Of a stretch of 64,000 nt of DNA, positions 1 to 8,932 are shown piece after piece. Origin of the DNA: a virus. Each line of letters begins with the position of its first letter. Position 1 is the stretch's first letter. The notes beneath the pieces were generated by a model. That model was given only the letters and a program-made list of their open reading frames with translations, did no database searches and was not told where the DNA came from. The DNA is taken from IMG/VR virus record IMGVR_UViG_3300043773_002546, positions 1 through 64,000 of that record, one strand, 5' to 3'. The position numbers and the translations under genes are program-made.

Positions 1-1568
<1,568 letters not shown>

Positions 1569-1569
1569 C

Positions 1570-2025
1570 ATGAGCACGACTGTCAATATCGGCGCGTGCG
1601 CGTGCTGCAGCGACCAGCAGTGCGGCACACTGCTCATTACGTATGACTGGAGCGGTACAGGTCAAAACGACTTAGACACCGGCACAACTTTTTTGGGCGT
1701 TAAAGTTGGTTACTCGTGCGGTTTTAGCGGCCCATACATTTCATGGGGCGGCGATAATACAAGCGTGAACGCGACTGAAAGGGTTGAAATACGCTGGCTG
1801 CAGGCGCTTATCGACAATCAATGGTCCGGCAGCGTAAATGTAGATCTTGCCGCGGGCTGGTTCATTCCTGCCGAAGGCAGCGGGCCGTGCACGGTGCGCG
1901 TGCGCTGCCTTGAGGGCGGGCCAGAGCAATCAAAAACCATTTATCCGGGAGAGCAAAGCAGTTGCGCGTCCGAAAATGTCGGCTACATTACCATCGACGA
2001 CAACGGCACGTTTACGTTGTATTGA
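1570..2025 (+). CDS. Small beta-rich protein downstream of the fibre
   Basis: A 151-residue protein; the start is the ATG 2 bp after the fibre stop, since the upstream TTG overlaps the fibre gene. The N-terminus is cysteine-rich (ACACC), and the rest alternates short strand-like stretches with Gly, Ser and Asn turns. There is no signal peptide or membrane segment. Its position suggests a fibre partner, cap or chaperone, but no family is recognised. Confidence 0.75.
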   Translation: MSTTVNIGACACCSDQQCGTLLITYDWSGTGQNDLDTGTTFLGVKVGYSCGFSGPYISWGGDNTSVNATERVEIRWLQALIDNQWSGSVNVDLAAGWFIPAEGSGPCTVRVRCLEGGPEQSKTIYPGEQSSCASENVGYITIDDNGTFTLY

Positions 2026-2032
2026 TGGGCAT

Positions 2033-3925
2033 ATGACCGCTTCTCGTCGCCTGATTCTGATTCACAAGCGCGCGCCAGGTGACACGGTCGTAATGACGGG
2101 CCTGGTCCGAGACATCGCCCTAGCGCGCCCCGGCGAGTTCGAGATCGCCGTGGACACGCACGCCCCGGAGATGTGGGAAAACAATCCGCACATCGTGCCG
2201 CTCAAAGATATGAAACAGCGTGGCCCGGTTGAGCACATTAAGCTCACCTACGGCAAAGGTTTGCGCGACCAGACGCACGAGACGGTTCACTTCTTAAGCT
2301 ACTTCCACCGGGACTTTGAGGTTCAGACACGCGTACGCGTTCCGCTAACACTTCCCTACCCAGACCTGCACCTGAGCGAAGAAGAAAAGTCCCGGCGAAT
2401 CGTGGAAGGACGTTACTGGGTGTTCCTATCTGGCGGAAAAACCGACTTTACCGCCAAGGTCTGGGGCGCTGCCGCCTGGCAAGAAACTATCCGGCAGCTG
2501 ACTGCCCTGGGCATCCCCTGCGTTCAGATTGGCGGCTCCCATAAAACGCACTGGCACCCGGAGGTCCCTGGGGCGTTAAACCTCATAGGCCGGACTAGCA
2601 TGCGCGACTGGCTGCGGCTGATCGCCCAGGCCGACGGTGTTATTTGCGGGGTCACCGGCGCCATGCACATCGCCGCCGCGCTACAGCGCCCGTGCGTCGT
2701 TTTGGCGGGCGGCAGGGAAGCCTGGTGGTGGGAAGCCTATGTCCGAGAGAACCGGGGCCTGGGCGACGCTGAGGTGGCCCAAAAGCTGGCCGTTCCGCAC
2801 AGGTTTCTGCACACCATCGGCCTCCTAGACTGTTGCCAGCGCCACGGTTGCTGGAAGAACAAAGTCGTGCCCTTGAACAACGACCCGTCGGTCTGCAAAT
2901 ACCCCATTGTGACGCCCGGCCAGGCCGTGCCTAAGTGCCTGAATATGATCACCCCAGAACACGTCGTCGAGGCGGTAATGAGCTACTACGAAGACAAGAC
3001 CCTGCCCCCGATCAAGCCCCTAGACCAAGTGCACCGTTTCGCAGCTCTAGAGTGTACCGTTTCGCAGGTGCCCGCCCTGACCAGCTCCGCCCAGCTGGCG
3101 CACGACGACCCGGCGCCCACCGCGACCGTGCCGCCGACCAGTGTTAAAGACAATGATATCTTTGAGCACCCCGTCTTCGGCGGCAAAGCCACGGTGTTCG
3201 TGCTGCTTTACGGCGGCAGCGAATACCACGCCATGCACATGCGCTGCCTGAACAGCATTATCTCCACGACCCCGGCCGGGCGGATCGAGCTGCGGGTGGG
3301 ATCCAACGCCCTGTGTCCGGAAACGCGCGACGTCATAAATCGTTTGGTAGCCCACGGAGTCATCAAAAAGCATTACGAGCACCCGCAAAACAGTTACAAA
3401 TACCCTGTCATGCGCAAAATGTTTTACGACCCAGAGTCACCGATCACCACGAACTACCTGCTGTGGTTCGACGATGACTCAATTTGCGACCGCAATCAGC
3501 ACTGGTTCCTGCTCTTGGCGAAACACCTGATCGCTAACCCGGCTTCCGCACTGGTTGGCGCCGACATGGTGCTGCGGCTGTCACCTGACCAACTGGCGCT
3601 CTACAAGTCGCGTCCCTGGTATCGCGGCAAACCTTTTCGGCTCAAAAACGGCCAGCCTGCGCCAAACGGGAACTACACCAAGTTCGTCGCCGGGGGCTTC
3701 TTTGCCCTAAAGACCGACGCCATGCGGGCGGCCGATATTCCGGACGCGGCGCTTACGCACAACGGCGGAGACTACACAATTGGCGAGCAGCTTTACCAGG
3801 CGGGCTATGCCGTCTCCGGCTGGAATCGGCAAAAGCAGTTCGTGCACACATCTAGCGTGCCCAGGCGCGGCGAGAGCCAGCCGCACTTTGGCACCGCTAA
3901 CTGGCAGAAGCAGTACCAGCCATGA
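2033..3925 (+). CDS. Two-domain glycosyltransferase (GT9-like + GT-A-like)
   Basis: A 630-residue protein. The ATG at 2033 is chosen because it lies just after the previous stop; an upstream in-frame ATG (1847) would overlap the whole end of that gene. Residues about 8-330 resemble GT9 (ADP-heptose transferases): an N-terminal LILIHKRAPGDTVVMTG Rossmann start and the late motif GVTGAMHIAAALQRPCVVL. Residues about 385-630 look like a GT-A transferase, with the metal-binding acidic motif WFDDDS and a downstream FVAGGFFALK. Two active sites in one chain suggest successive sugar additions. Placed beside the collagen-like fibre and in a genome encoding HldE and HldD, it may add heptose to the fibre or a host glycan (inference). 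Confidence 0.75.
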   Translation: MTASRRLILIHKRAPGDTVVMTGLVRDIALARPGEFEIAVDTHAPEMWENNPHIVPLKDMKQRGPVEHIKLTYGKGLRDQTHETVHFLSYFHRDFEVQTRVRVPLTLPYPDLHLSEEEKSRRIVEGRYWVFLSGGKTDFTAKVWGAAAWQETIRQLTALGIPCVQIGGSHKTHWHPEVPGALNLIGRTSMRDWLRLIAQADGVICGVTGAMHIAAALQRPCVVLAGGREAWWWEAYVRENRGLGDAEVAQKLAVPHRFLHTIGLLDCCQRHGCWKNKVVPLNNDPSVCKYPIVTPGQAVPKCLNMITPEHVVEAVMSYYEDKTLPPIKPLDQVHRFAALECTVSQVPALTSSAQLAHDDPAPTATVPPTSVKDNDIFEHPVFGGKATVFVLLYGGSEYHAMHMRCLNSIISTTPAGRIELRVGSNALCPETRDVINRLVAHGVIKKHYEHPQNSYKYPVMRKMFYDPESPITTNYLLWFDDDSICDRNQHWFLLLAKHLIANPASALVGADMVLRLSPDQLALYKSRPWYRGKPFRLKNGQPAPNGNYTKFVAGGFFALKTDAMRAADIPDAALTHNGGDYTIGEQLYQAGYAVSGWNRQKQFVHTSSVPRRGESQPHFGTANWQKQYQP

Positions 3926-4275
3926 GCAGTCTAACCCTGGGCCGCGACGACCTGATGCGCCTCGCCTTCGAGGAAGATTTCTTCGACGCTAACCCGGCTC
4001 TGGCCGAGCTGCGCGAGGAAGTGCGAACATGCCGCGCGGCTTACCAGAGCGACGCTGCCTCCAGCCGCTGCCGCTGTGGCGGAGATCCGAGGTTAATCCT
4101 GGGCTGCCTGGGCGCCTTGTTAACGCGCCTGGAAAGCCTACGCACCGAGGATCACGCGGCCCTGGCGCAGTTCTTCGCGTATGTCGGGGCCAAGCGCAAC
4201 AAAAATGTCAGCTCCGTTACAATATACTATCGCGGTACGTCGCAAACCCCGCTGCGAAAGATCCGGCTTCCATGA
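3922..4275 (+). CDS. Unknown protein, 117 aa
   Basis: Starts inside the glycosyltransferase stop (ATGA overlap), so it is translationally coupled. The N-terminal half is acidic and helical. A cysteine cluster (CRCGG plus nearby Cys) could bind metal, and the C-terminus is basic. No family recognised. Confidence 0.75.
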   Translation: MSSLTLGRDDLMRLAFEEDFFDANPALAELREEVRTCRAAYQSDAASSRCRCGGDPRLILGCLGALLTRLESLRTEDHAALAQFFAYVGAKRNKNVSSVTIYYRGTSQTPLRKIRLP

Positions 4276-4550
4276 GCACCGTCAGCCCCGTCACATCGAA
4301 ACTTTTCTACGGCACCGGCTCGCAGGCGGTGGCCGACGGCGTAGCTTCGCTGCCGGTGAAGGTCCGCCTCCGCGACAGCCTGCTGCGCCCCGTGGCGGGC
4401 GTAGCAGTCGAGCTGGTGGCCGACCGAACGGGCGTCACAATCGAGCAGCCGGGCCTCACGGACGCCGCCGGATTGGCCATCGGTTTCGTGCGGGCCACGA
4501 CGCCCGGCCCTGTTAACATCAGCTGCCTGGTGCCGCAGGCCGAAGAATAG
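4272..4550 (+). CDS. Single Ig-like (Big-1 type) domain protein
   Basis: A 92-residue protein coupled by ATGA overlap. The pattern (VKVRLRDSLLRPVAGVAVEL, then VTIEQPGLTDAAGLAIGFVRA and a final strand) matches a bacterial Ig-like fold of the Big-1/invasin type. Such domains decorate phage capsids and tails and bind surface carbohydrate. It has no signal peptide, so a virion accessory protein is more likely than a secreted one. Confidence 0.7.
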   Translation: MSTVSPVTSKLFYGTGSQAVADGVASLPVKVRLRDSLLRPVAGVAVELVADRTGVTIEQPGLTDAAGLAIGFVRATTPGPVNISCLVPQAEE

Positions 4551-4574
4551 CACCACGCCGCCAAGGAGGGCGCC

Positions 4575-5117
4575 ATGAGCAGTTGCGAGAATCCGTCGTC
4601 GTACGAAGGCTTAGTCGAGCTGGACGGCCGTCTTGGGCTGAACTTCTACAGCCCCGAGCTTATCCCCGAACCGCCCACAGGCAACGGCCGCCGGATCCAC
4701 CTGGTCTGGTCCGTCTCGCGTTACAACTACCACGACACAGACGGCATCCGGGTGCGGATCACGGCCCAGGACGCCGAAGGCATGCCCGACAAGGTCTTTG
4801 CCTATTTGCTGTTGCCGATGAAGCCCGGGGCTGGAGAACGGGTGGGAGAGTTTAGCCACGTTTGCTCGCCCGTAGACCTAGAAGAGTACCCCGAAGACGA
4901 GCCCGTCGCCGGACAGCGCCCCGAGTGGTTCCGCCTGAACTACGTCGACGTGCTCCTGCGCTCGCGCACCGAGGTCCACGAGTTCATCAAGGAAGTGTGC
5001 GGCGACGTGAATCGCCTCAAGAGCACGCTGGACCTTATGGACACGCTGCTGCCTGGCGGCGAGTTATGGGTTGGCGGCGCGCCGGAAGCCGAGTCTTCCT
5101 CATCCGAAGGAGTCTGA
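4575..5117 (+). CDS. Unknown protein, 180 aa
   Basis: Preceded by a strong Shine-Dalgarno sequence (AAGGAGG, 12 bp before the ATG). The first 120 residues alternate strands and acidic loops, a helical stretch follows (residues 120-160), and the C-terminus ends in Ser/Glu. No motif recognised. It may belong with the preceding virion-type genes. Confidence 0.75.
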   Translation: MSSCENPSSYEGLVELDGRLGLNFYSPELIPEPPTGNGRRIHLVWSVSRYNYHDTDGIRVRITAQDAEGMPDKVFAYLLLPMKPGAGERVGEFSHVCSPVDLEEYPEDEPVAGQRPEWFRLNYVDVLLRSRTEVHEFIKEVCGDVNRLKSTLDLMDTLLPGGELWVGGAPEAESSSSEGV

Positions 5118-5119
5118 CA

Positions 5120-5422
5120 ATGGCCGAACTGGTTGTGCTGGAAGATAGCACCATACTGACGATGATCAACGACAAGAAGTTTGCCCAGACCATTCCTTGT
5201 CTGTTCAACAAGGCAGTTATATTTACGCAGCAAGGCGGCGGTTGCGGCGCCTGTCGCCGTAAGCGCGAACAACGTATGCGTGAGGAAATGGCGCGCATCA
5301 AGTCCTGCCTTGGCTCCTTAGACGTTACTAAGAAGAACGAGCTTAAAGCGCTGCTGGGCGCCAAAAAGATTCGCGTGACATTTACGCGCCCGGGCGGCGA
5401 AGTCGTCCAGCTAACCTTCTAG
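5120..5422 (+). CDS. Unknown basic protein with CxxC motif, 100 aa
   Basis: Starts 2 bp after the upstream stop. The central GGGCGACRRKREQRMREE places a CxxC next to a charged helix, and a short beta segment closes the protein. One CxxC alone is weak evidence for zinc binding. Last gene before a 222-bp non-coding gap. Confidence 0.75.
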   Translation: MAELVVLEDSTILTMINDKKFAQTIPCLFNKAVIFTQQGGGCGACRRKREQRMREEMARIKSCLGSLDVTKKNELKALLGAKKIRVTFTRPGGEVVQLTF

Positions 5423-5476
5423 CCGCACCTGCCACGCGTAGGCTGCGATCTTCCGCCGCTCTGTTCCAACCGAATG

Positions 5477-5493
5477 CCTGCGTACCACGCAGG
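5477..5493 (+). terminator. Small hairpin after the 5120-5422 gene
   Basis: Perfect 7-bp stem CCTGCGT/ACGCAGG with a 3-base loop, 55 bp after the stop. No T-run follows, so termination is uncertain; it may be an RNA 3'-end stabiliser. Confidence 0.35.
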
Positions 5494-5578
5494 TCAGGCT
5501 GCGCGCCAGTAGGTTGGGCGGGGCGGCGGTTGTATTTTGCGTTGCTAAATTTGCGCAAAAATAGCGGCATATTCAATG

Positions 5579-5622
5579 TTCTATGTACTGCTATCAACAC
5601 GGGAGTGTTGAAGTACATAGAA
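5579..5622 (+). promoter_or_regulatory. 5'-UTR stem-loop with GGGA loop (possible CsrA target)
   Basis: An 11-bp perfect outer stem (TTCTATGTACT/AGTACATAGAA) encloses a 6-bp inner stem (CAACAC/GTGTTG) with loop GGGA. The structure ends about 6 bases before the Shine-Dalgarno AAGGAGG of the next gene. A GGA in a hairpin loop flanked by ACA…UGU resembles the known CsrA/RsmA consensus, and this phage encodes CsrA (8048-8245). Alternatively it is a 5' stabilising hairpin, as seen before highly expressed phage genes. Confidence 0.7.
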
Positions 5623-5644
5623 ATTATCAAGGAGGCGTTTCGCC

Positions 5645-6043
5645 ATGTTCCTTTCTCTTTTGGCTGATCACGATCTCGATGATGTCCGCAGCTCGGACGA
5701 CACCCACCGGGCTATCACCGCGCGCATCGACCGCGAAGTTAACGACGGCACGCTGGTGCCCGAGTTTGTGCAAAAGCAGATTGACGACGTGACCGAGCAA
5801 ATCGGCCACCTGGTCATGGCGGAGTTTCCGGACAAGAAAGATGCAACCCCAGAAGAGCAGGAAGAGATGCGCTACCTGCGCGTTCATGCCTACTACCTGG
5901 AGTTCATTCGCAGCATCGAAAAGTCCCAGCGGGCCCAGGCCACGCGGGAGTTTGATGAGTACTTTGGCGTGCTGATCCGCAACGCCAACGAGCCGATGTA
6001 CACCGTCGGCGTCGACTCCAACGGCGAAGTCTTCGCCGCTTAA
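5645..6043 (+). CDS. Unknown helical protein, 132 aa, likely abundant
   Basis: An excellent ribosome site (AAGGAGG, 9 bp spacing) behind a stable 5' hairpin, and a long hairpin directly after the stop, make this look like a separately controlled, strongly expressed transcript. The protein is acidic and mostly helical with a short C-terminal beta stretch. No family recognised; an abundant structural or DNA-associated protein is possible. Confidence 0.8.
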   Translation: MFLSLLADHDLDDVRSSDDTHRAITARIDREVNDGTLVPEFVQKQIDDVTEQIGHLVMAEFPDKKDATPEEQEEMRYLRVHAYYLEFIRSIEKSQRAQATREFDEYFGVLIRNANEPMYTVGVDSNGEVFAA

Positions 6044-6050
6044 CCCCATC

Positions 6051-6115
6051 GCTGCAGCCTTGAGGCTGGGCACTCACATCCCAAAGATGTAAGTGACCCA
6101 GCCTCAAGGTGCAGC
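6051..6115 (+). terminator. Long hairpin after the 5645-6043 gene
   Basis: Stem arms CCTTGAGGCTGGG/CCCAGCCTCAAGG (13 bp perfect), extended outward by GCTGCA/TGCAGC past one bulge and inward by nine near-perfect pairs, with loop CCCAAAG. No clean T-run follows. It may terminate or protect the upstream message, or be an RNA-processing site. Confidence 0.65.
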
Positions 6116-6157
6116 CTACGACTTAGCTCTCACGTTTTCCTTAGCTATCGGAGAATC

Positions 6158-6661
6158 ATGAGCAAAAAGAAAAAGCTCTCCCGGACCCTGGACCCCCAGC
6201 CCCGCAAGCGTCGCGCGAAGTTCGTCATGGCCCGGCCCAACGACGACATCGACGCCTACGGCTGGTCGCTGAAAAACGTCCGTACGCCGACCGAAGACAA
6301 AGACATCGCGGGGCGCCCCGTGTTCCACGTTCCCGTCAGCATCGAGGACATCCGCCGCTACGGCACCGAGGTGCAGTTCCTCTGCCCCGAGTACGTGCAG
6401 ATGCAGCTGGACAATTGCCCAAGCGTCACCGGCGCCTTGGAAAAAGCGAAGGCCGCGAGCTGGACGCCCGAGGCCCTCAAGAAACTGCAGGACGCAGTGA
6501 TTAAAGTTTTCAGCGAGAAAGTGCTTGTCGACGTGGCCGGGCACTTCTACGCGATCGCCCCGGTGGTTGCCGAGTTTCTCGCCGCGCGCGCTGCCCATCG
6601 CGACATGTTTGGTCACGAGGACGAAGAGGACGAGGAAGAAACTACAGCGAAGCCAAAATGA
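6158..6661 (+). CDS. Unknown protein, 167 aa
   Basis: Starts about 40 bp after the long hairpin. Basic N-terminus (KKKK) and strongly acidic C-terminus (DEEDEEE); the middle is mixed and ends in helices. Its last 20 bp overlap the end of the convergent minus-strand gene. No family recognised. Confidence 0.75.
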   Translation: MSKKKKLSRTLDPQPRKRRAKFVMARPNDDIDAYGWSLKNVRTPTEDKDIAGRPVFHVPVSIEDIRRYGTEVQFLCPEYVQMQLDNCPSVTGALEKAKAASWTPEALKKLQDAVIKVFSEKVLVDVAGHFYAIAPVVAEFLAARAAHRDMFGHEDEEDEEETTAKPK

Positions 6662-6917
6662 CAAAGTCGCGCCGGTAGCCCATAACAGGGCCGCGTTTAC
6701 CAAGGAGCAAGTCGTCATCGGTCTTGCCGTCGGCGTCGACAGGGTAGGGCCCGCTGGCGTTAGACACGCCGGGACGGTTCAGGCCCAGCTCCGCTGCTTT
6801 CTGGAGTACCATGTTGCTCGTCGCCGCGGCCATGAGCTCCTCGATGCCTTTCCCGGCTACCGTGAACTCCGCCCGACCGCTTGCCACCTTCGACATGTTA
6901 TCGAGAATGGAAACCAT
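6642..6917 (-). CDS. Minus-strand unknown protein, 91 aa
   Basis: A lone minus-strand gene inside a plus-strand block. The ATG (6917-6915) is preceded on its strand by AGGAG with 8 bp spacing, which decides the start. The protein is Ala-rich and helical (…GKGIEELMAAATSNMV…). Its start codon shares a CATG with the plus-strand ATG at 6916, so the two genes are head-to-head with no intergenic space and its promoter must lie inside the neighbour. The plus strand has no credible gene here. Function unknown. Confidence 0.65.
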   Translation of the reverse strand: MVSILDNMSKVASGRAEFTVAGKGIEELMAAATSNMVLQKAAELGLNRPGVSNASGPYPVDADGKTDDDLLLGKRGPVMGYRRDFVILASL

Positions 6918-7407
6918 GAAAAAAACTCCTAGTGATGCTGAACCGGTCACAACCCTGGCCAGTTTAGCGCCGATCTTAAAGCTCGACAAGCTACAAATTA
7001 AGAGCGTTTTGCGGTCCTACAACTACACTGATGACCCGTCGCCGTTGCCGCGCTACGTTACGCTGCACCTGCTTTTGGCGGACATCTTAGAGCGACTGGC
7101 ATTTCTCAAGCCCAGTCAGCGCCAGGCAATTGCCGACGCCTACGACGCGGAGATCGCAGCCAACATGCCGCAGTGGCAAACCCTGGCATTTGCCGACGGT
7201 AACTGGTGCACCTGGACCGGCCGCACGGGCTGGCTGGACCTGACAAGCGGCGACACCATTGATGTGCTGCCCGCGCCTCCAGTGGAGACGATCGGGTACA
7301 ATTTGGTCGTGCTCTATGACCGCGCTATCGCCCAGATCCAGAAGCGAGCTCAACATGCCCAAGAACATCCTGCAGGAAGCCCTGACGAGCCGGGAGACGT
7401 TTGCTAG
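6916..7407 (+). CDS. Unknown protein, 163 aa
   Basis: Start taken at ATG 6916 (an in-frame ATG at 6907 is possible). It shares CATG with the divergent minus-strand gene. Largely helical with a Trp-rich beta patch near residues 95-115 (NWCTWTGRTGW). The last 53 bp overlap the next gene in another frame. No family recognised. Confidence 0.7.
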   Translation: MKKTPSDAEPVTTLASLAPILKLDKLQIKSVLRSYNYTDDPSPLPRYVTLHLLLADILERLAFLKPSQRQAIADAYDAEIAANMPQWQTLAFADGNWCTWTGRTGWLDLTSGDTIDVLPAPPVETIGYNLVVLYDRAIAQIQKRAQHAQEHPAGSPDEPGDVC

Positions 7408-8029
7408 CGTTCTTCTGACGTTGTTCCTGGATCGATTTGGCATGGAGGCGCTGGAGTGGGATCCGGCCACGATCACCCTGGAGCTCGAGGAGGAGTTTGA
7501 TATCAAACTTCCCCAATTAACTCTGGACAAGCTCCTGGTGGCGATCCAGATCCTCACCACCGACAGCTTCTTCAAGTCAGCGCCCGACTTCATCGACTTT
7601 TGCAATGTCCTTTCCGGCGCCACATACCGGCCCGATATGTGGGACCCTGCGGACGCTGAAGAGGTCGCGTGGGGTCTCACCGAAGCGTTGCTGATTTCGC
7701 CGCCCGACGAAGGTGACCAAGAGCCGTTCACCGACGAAATTCGCGCCTACATCGGCTCTGTGCTTGACTCCGAGGGGCTAATCAACCCGCCGGACATTCT
7801 ACGCATAGCATTGCGGCAGGTGCGCGTCTCGCCAGCAATCGAGGACTTCTCCGACGACCCGGAAATGTTCGCCTCAATTTACGAGGTAGAGCGCGGCAAG
7901 ACCGAAGACATTAATCAGACAATTGTTACCAAGACGCAGCTCTTAGCCGCGCAACTTGCGGCGCTGGATCTGAAAAACGGTAGCGCAAAAAACGTAGCAC
8001 AAATGCTGCAGGCGTCCCTGCAGCGTTAA
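7355..8029 (+). CDS. Unknown helical protein, 224 aa
   Basis: Starts within the end of the preceding gene (53-bp overlap), suggesting coupling. Acidic and helical throughout, with no membrane segment or catalytic motif. It contains a TTTGATATCAAA site at 7496-7507. Followed 18 bp later by csrA. Confidence 0.75.
   Translation: MPKNILQEALTSRETFASVLLTLFLDRFGMEALEWDPATITLELEEEFDIKLPQLTLDKLLVAIQILTTDSFFKSAPDFIDFCNVLSGATYRPDMWDPADAEEVAWGLTEALLISPPDEGDQEPFTDEIRAYIGSVLDSEGLINPPDILRIALRQVRVSPAIEDFSDDPEMFASIYEVERGKTEDINQTIVTKTQLLAAQLAALDLKNGSAKNVAQMLQASLQR
7496..7507. repeat. GATATC-palindrome site 1 (in gene)
   Basis: TTTGATATCAAA, a perfect palindrome containing the exact core TTGATATCAA, read as Phe-Asp-Ile-Lys. 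Confidence 0.7.
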
Positions 8030-8047
8030 GCTGCAGAAAGACAGTCA

Positions 8048-8245
8048 ATGCTTGTGCTCTCGCGTAGCCTCAATGAGGCTATTAAAATCGGCGACAACGT
8101 AACCATTACGATTGTCGAGATTCTTAAAGACCGCGTAAAGTTGGGCATTACCGCACCGCCAAACATCCGTGTTTTTCGCGCGGAGCTTTTGCGGCAGCCA
8201 CCCAAGGAGAAAAACAGCCATGGGCTGGAACGACCGAATGGGTGA
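8048..8245 (+). CDS. csrA: CsrA/RsmA RNA-binding regulator
   Basis: A 65-residue protein with the full CsrA pattern: start MLVLSRSLNEAIKIGDNVTI, then VKLGITAPPNIRVFRAEL, about the usual length. CsrA dimers bind GGA motifs in mRNA 5' leaders and block or stabilise translation. The phage copy may act on host carbon or motility messages, or on phage leaders such as the GGGA-loop hairpin at 5579-5622. The last 26 bp overlap the next start. Confidence 0.92.
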   Translation: MLVLSRSLNEAIKIGDNVTITIVEILKDRVKLGITAPPNIRVFRAELLRQPPKEKNSHGLERPNG

Positions 8246-8591
8246 CGACCCGTACGGGCCAACCGAAGATGAGCGCCAGTCGTATTTTGACTGGCTGGAA
8301 TACAACGATTACCTCCTGCGACTTGACGCCGCATTAAACGAAGAGGAAAAACAAAATGAGTCAAAGCAAAATCAAAGCGCCCCAGCTGAAGATCAACCCG
8401 GATGCACTGGTAAAAGATCAAGCGCTGCTCGACAGCATTTCCTTGGTCACGGCGATCTTTGCGCACGCGAAGAGGCGCCCGGCTGTCCGCGCCGCGTTTT
8501 TCGCGATTCTCAGGGGCACGGCGACGCTGCTGATGGCCGAGGACAAGAAGTTCCCGACCGCGCTGCAGCTGATGGACAAGGACGCGGTTGA
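8220..8591 (+). CDS. Small acidic protein with long out-of-frame overlap
   Basis: A good Shine-Dalgarno (AAGGAGA, 9 bp before ATG 8220) supports the start. The first 45 residues (MGWNDRMGDD… then a Trp/Tyr/Leu helix) look genuine. After about base 8356 the frame runs to 8591 but reads as a low-quality shadow of the better gene in the next frame. Either it has an overprinted tail, or ribosomes shift by +1 near the A-rich stretch at 8343-8356 to make a fusion, or a stop has been lost. The first 45 codons are more certain than the rest. Confidence 0.5.
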   Translation: MGWNDRMGDDPYGPTEDERQSYFDWLEYNDYLLRLDAALNEEEKQNESKQNQSAPAEDQPGCTGKRSSAARQHFLGHGDLCAREEAPGCPRRVFRDSQGHGDAADGRGQEVPDRAAADGQGRG

Positions 8592-8664
8592 GGAAGGCTA
8601 CGGCGAATCTGTACTGGTTAAAAAGAAGACAGCGAAAAGAAAAGGAGCGTTACGTGGCAAGTAA
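8356..8664 (+). CDS. Unknown basic protein, 102 aa
   Basis: ATG start after an A-rich stretch with a weak GAGGA upstream. Helical, with a hydrophobic centre and a Lys/Arg-rich C-terminus (KKKTAKRKGALRGK), which would suit nucleic-acid binding. Overlaps the preceding frame by 236 bp and the next gene by 11 bp. Confidence 0.7.
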   Translation: MSQSKIKAPQLKINPDALVKDQALLDSISLVTAIFAHAKRRPAVRAAFFAILRGTATLLMAEDKKFPTALQLMDKDAVEEGYGESVLVKKKTAKRKGALRGK

Positions 8665-8932
8665 AAAAGAAACGCGAATTCGTACGCGCTGTTTAAACAA
8701 TATCTGGGCCGATTTGGAAAAACTGCACGAACAGCTAATAAGTAACAAAGTAGAACGCATCCCGTCGTGGGATCTGCGCGCAATCCAGCAGCTTACCAGC
8801 GGGTTAAAAGCGGCTGTCAATCACTACGTTGGTTTGCCAGATCGTTTTGACACGTTAGCCCGCCATGTCGCCATCCAGCGCGAGCATATAAAGCTGCTCG
8901 AGCGGAAGAAGGCTGTCACCCGCCGACGCTGA
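8654..8932 (+). CDS. Unknown protein, 92 aa (GTG start)
   Basis: GTG start with AAAGGAG 6 bp upstream. Basic, helical, with a C-terminal Arg/Lys cluster. Its last 78 bp are shared with the 3' end of the convergent minus-strand gene, an unusually long tail-to-tail overlap in which both frames look coding. Confidence 0.7.
   Translation: MASKKETRIRTRCLNNIWADLEKLHEQLISNKVERIPSWDLRAIQQLTSGLKAAVNHYVGLPDRFDTLARHVAIQREHIKLLERKKAVTRRR

Noticed and set aside
3159-3178. AATGATATCTTTGAG as a palindrome site
   Set aside because: Only half of the core matches; counted as a chance GATATC.
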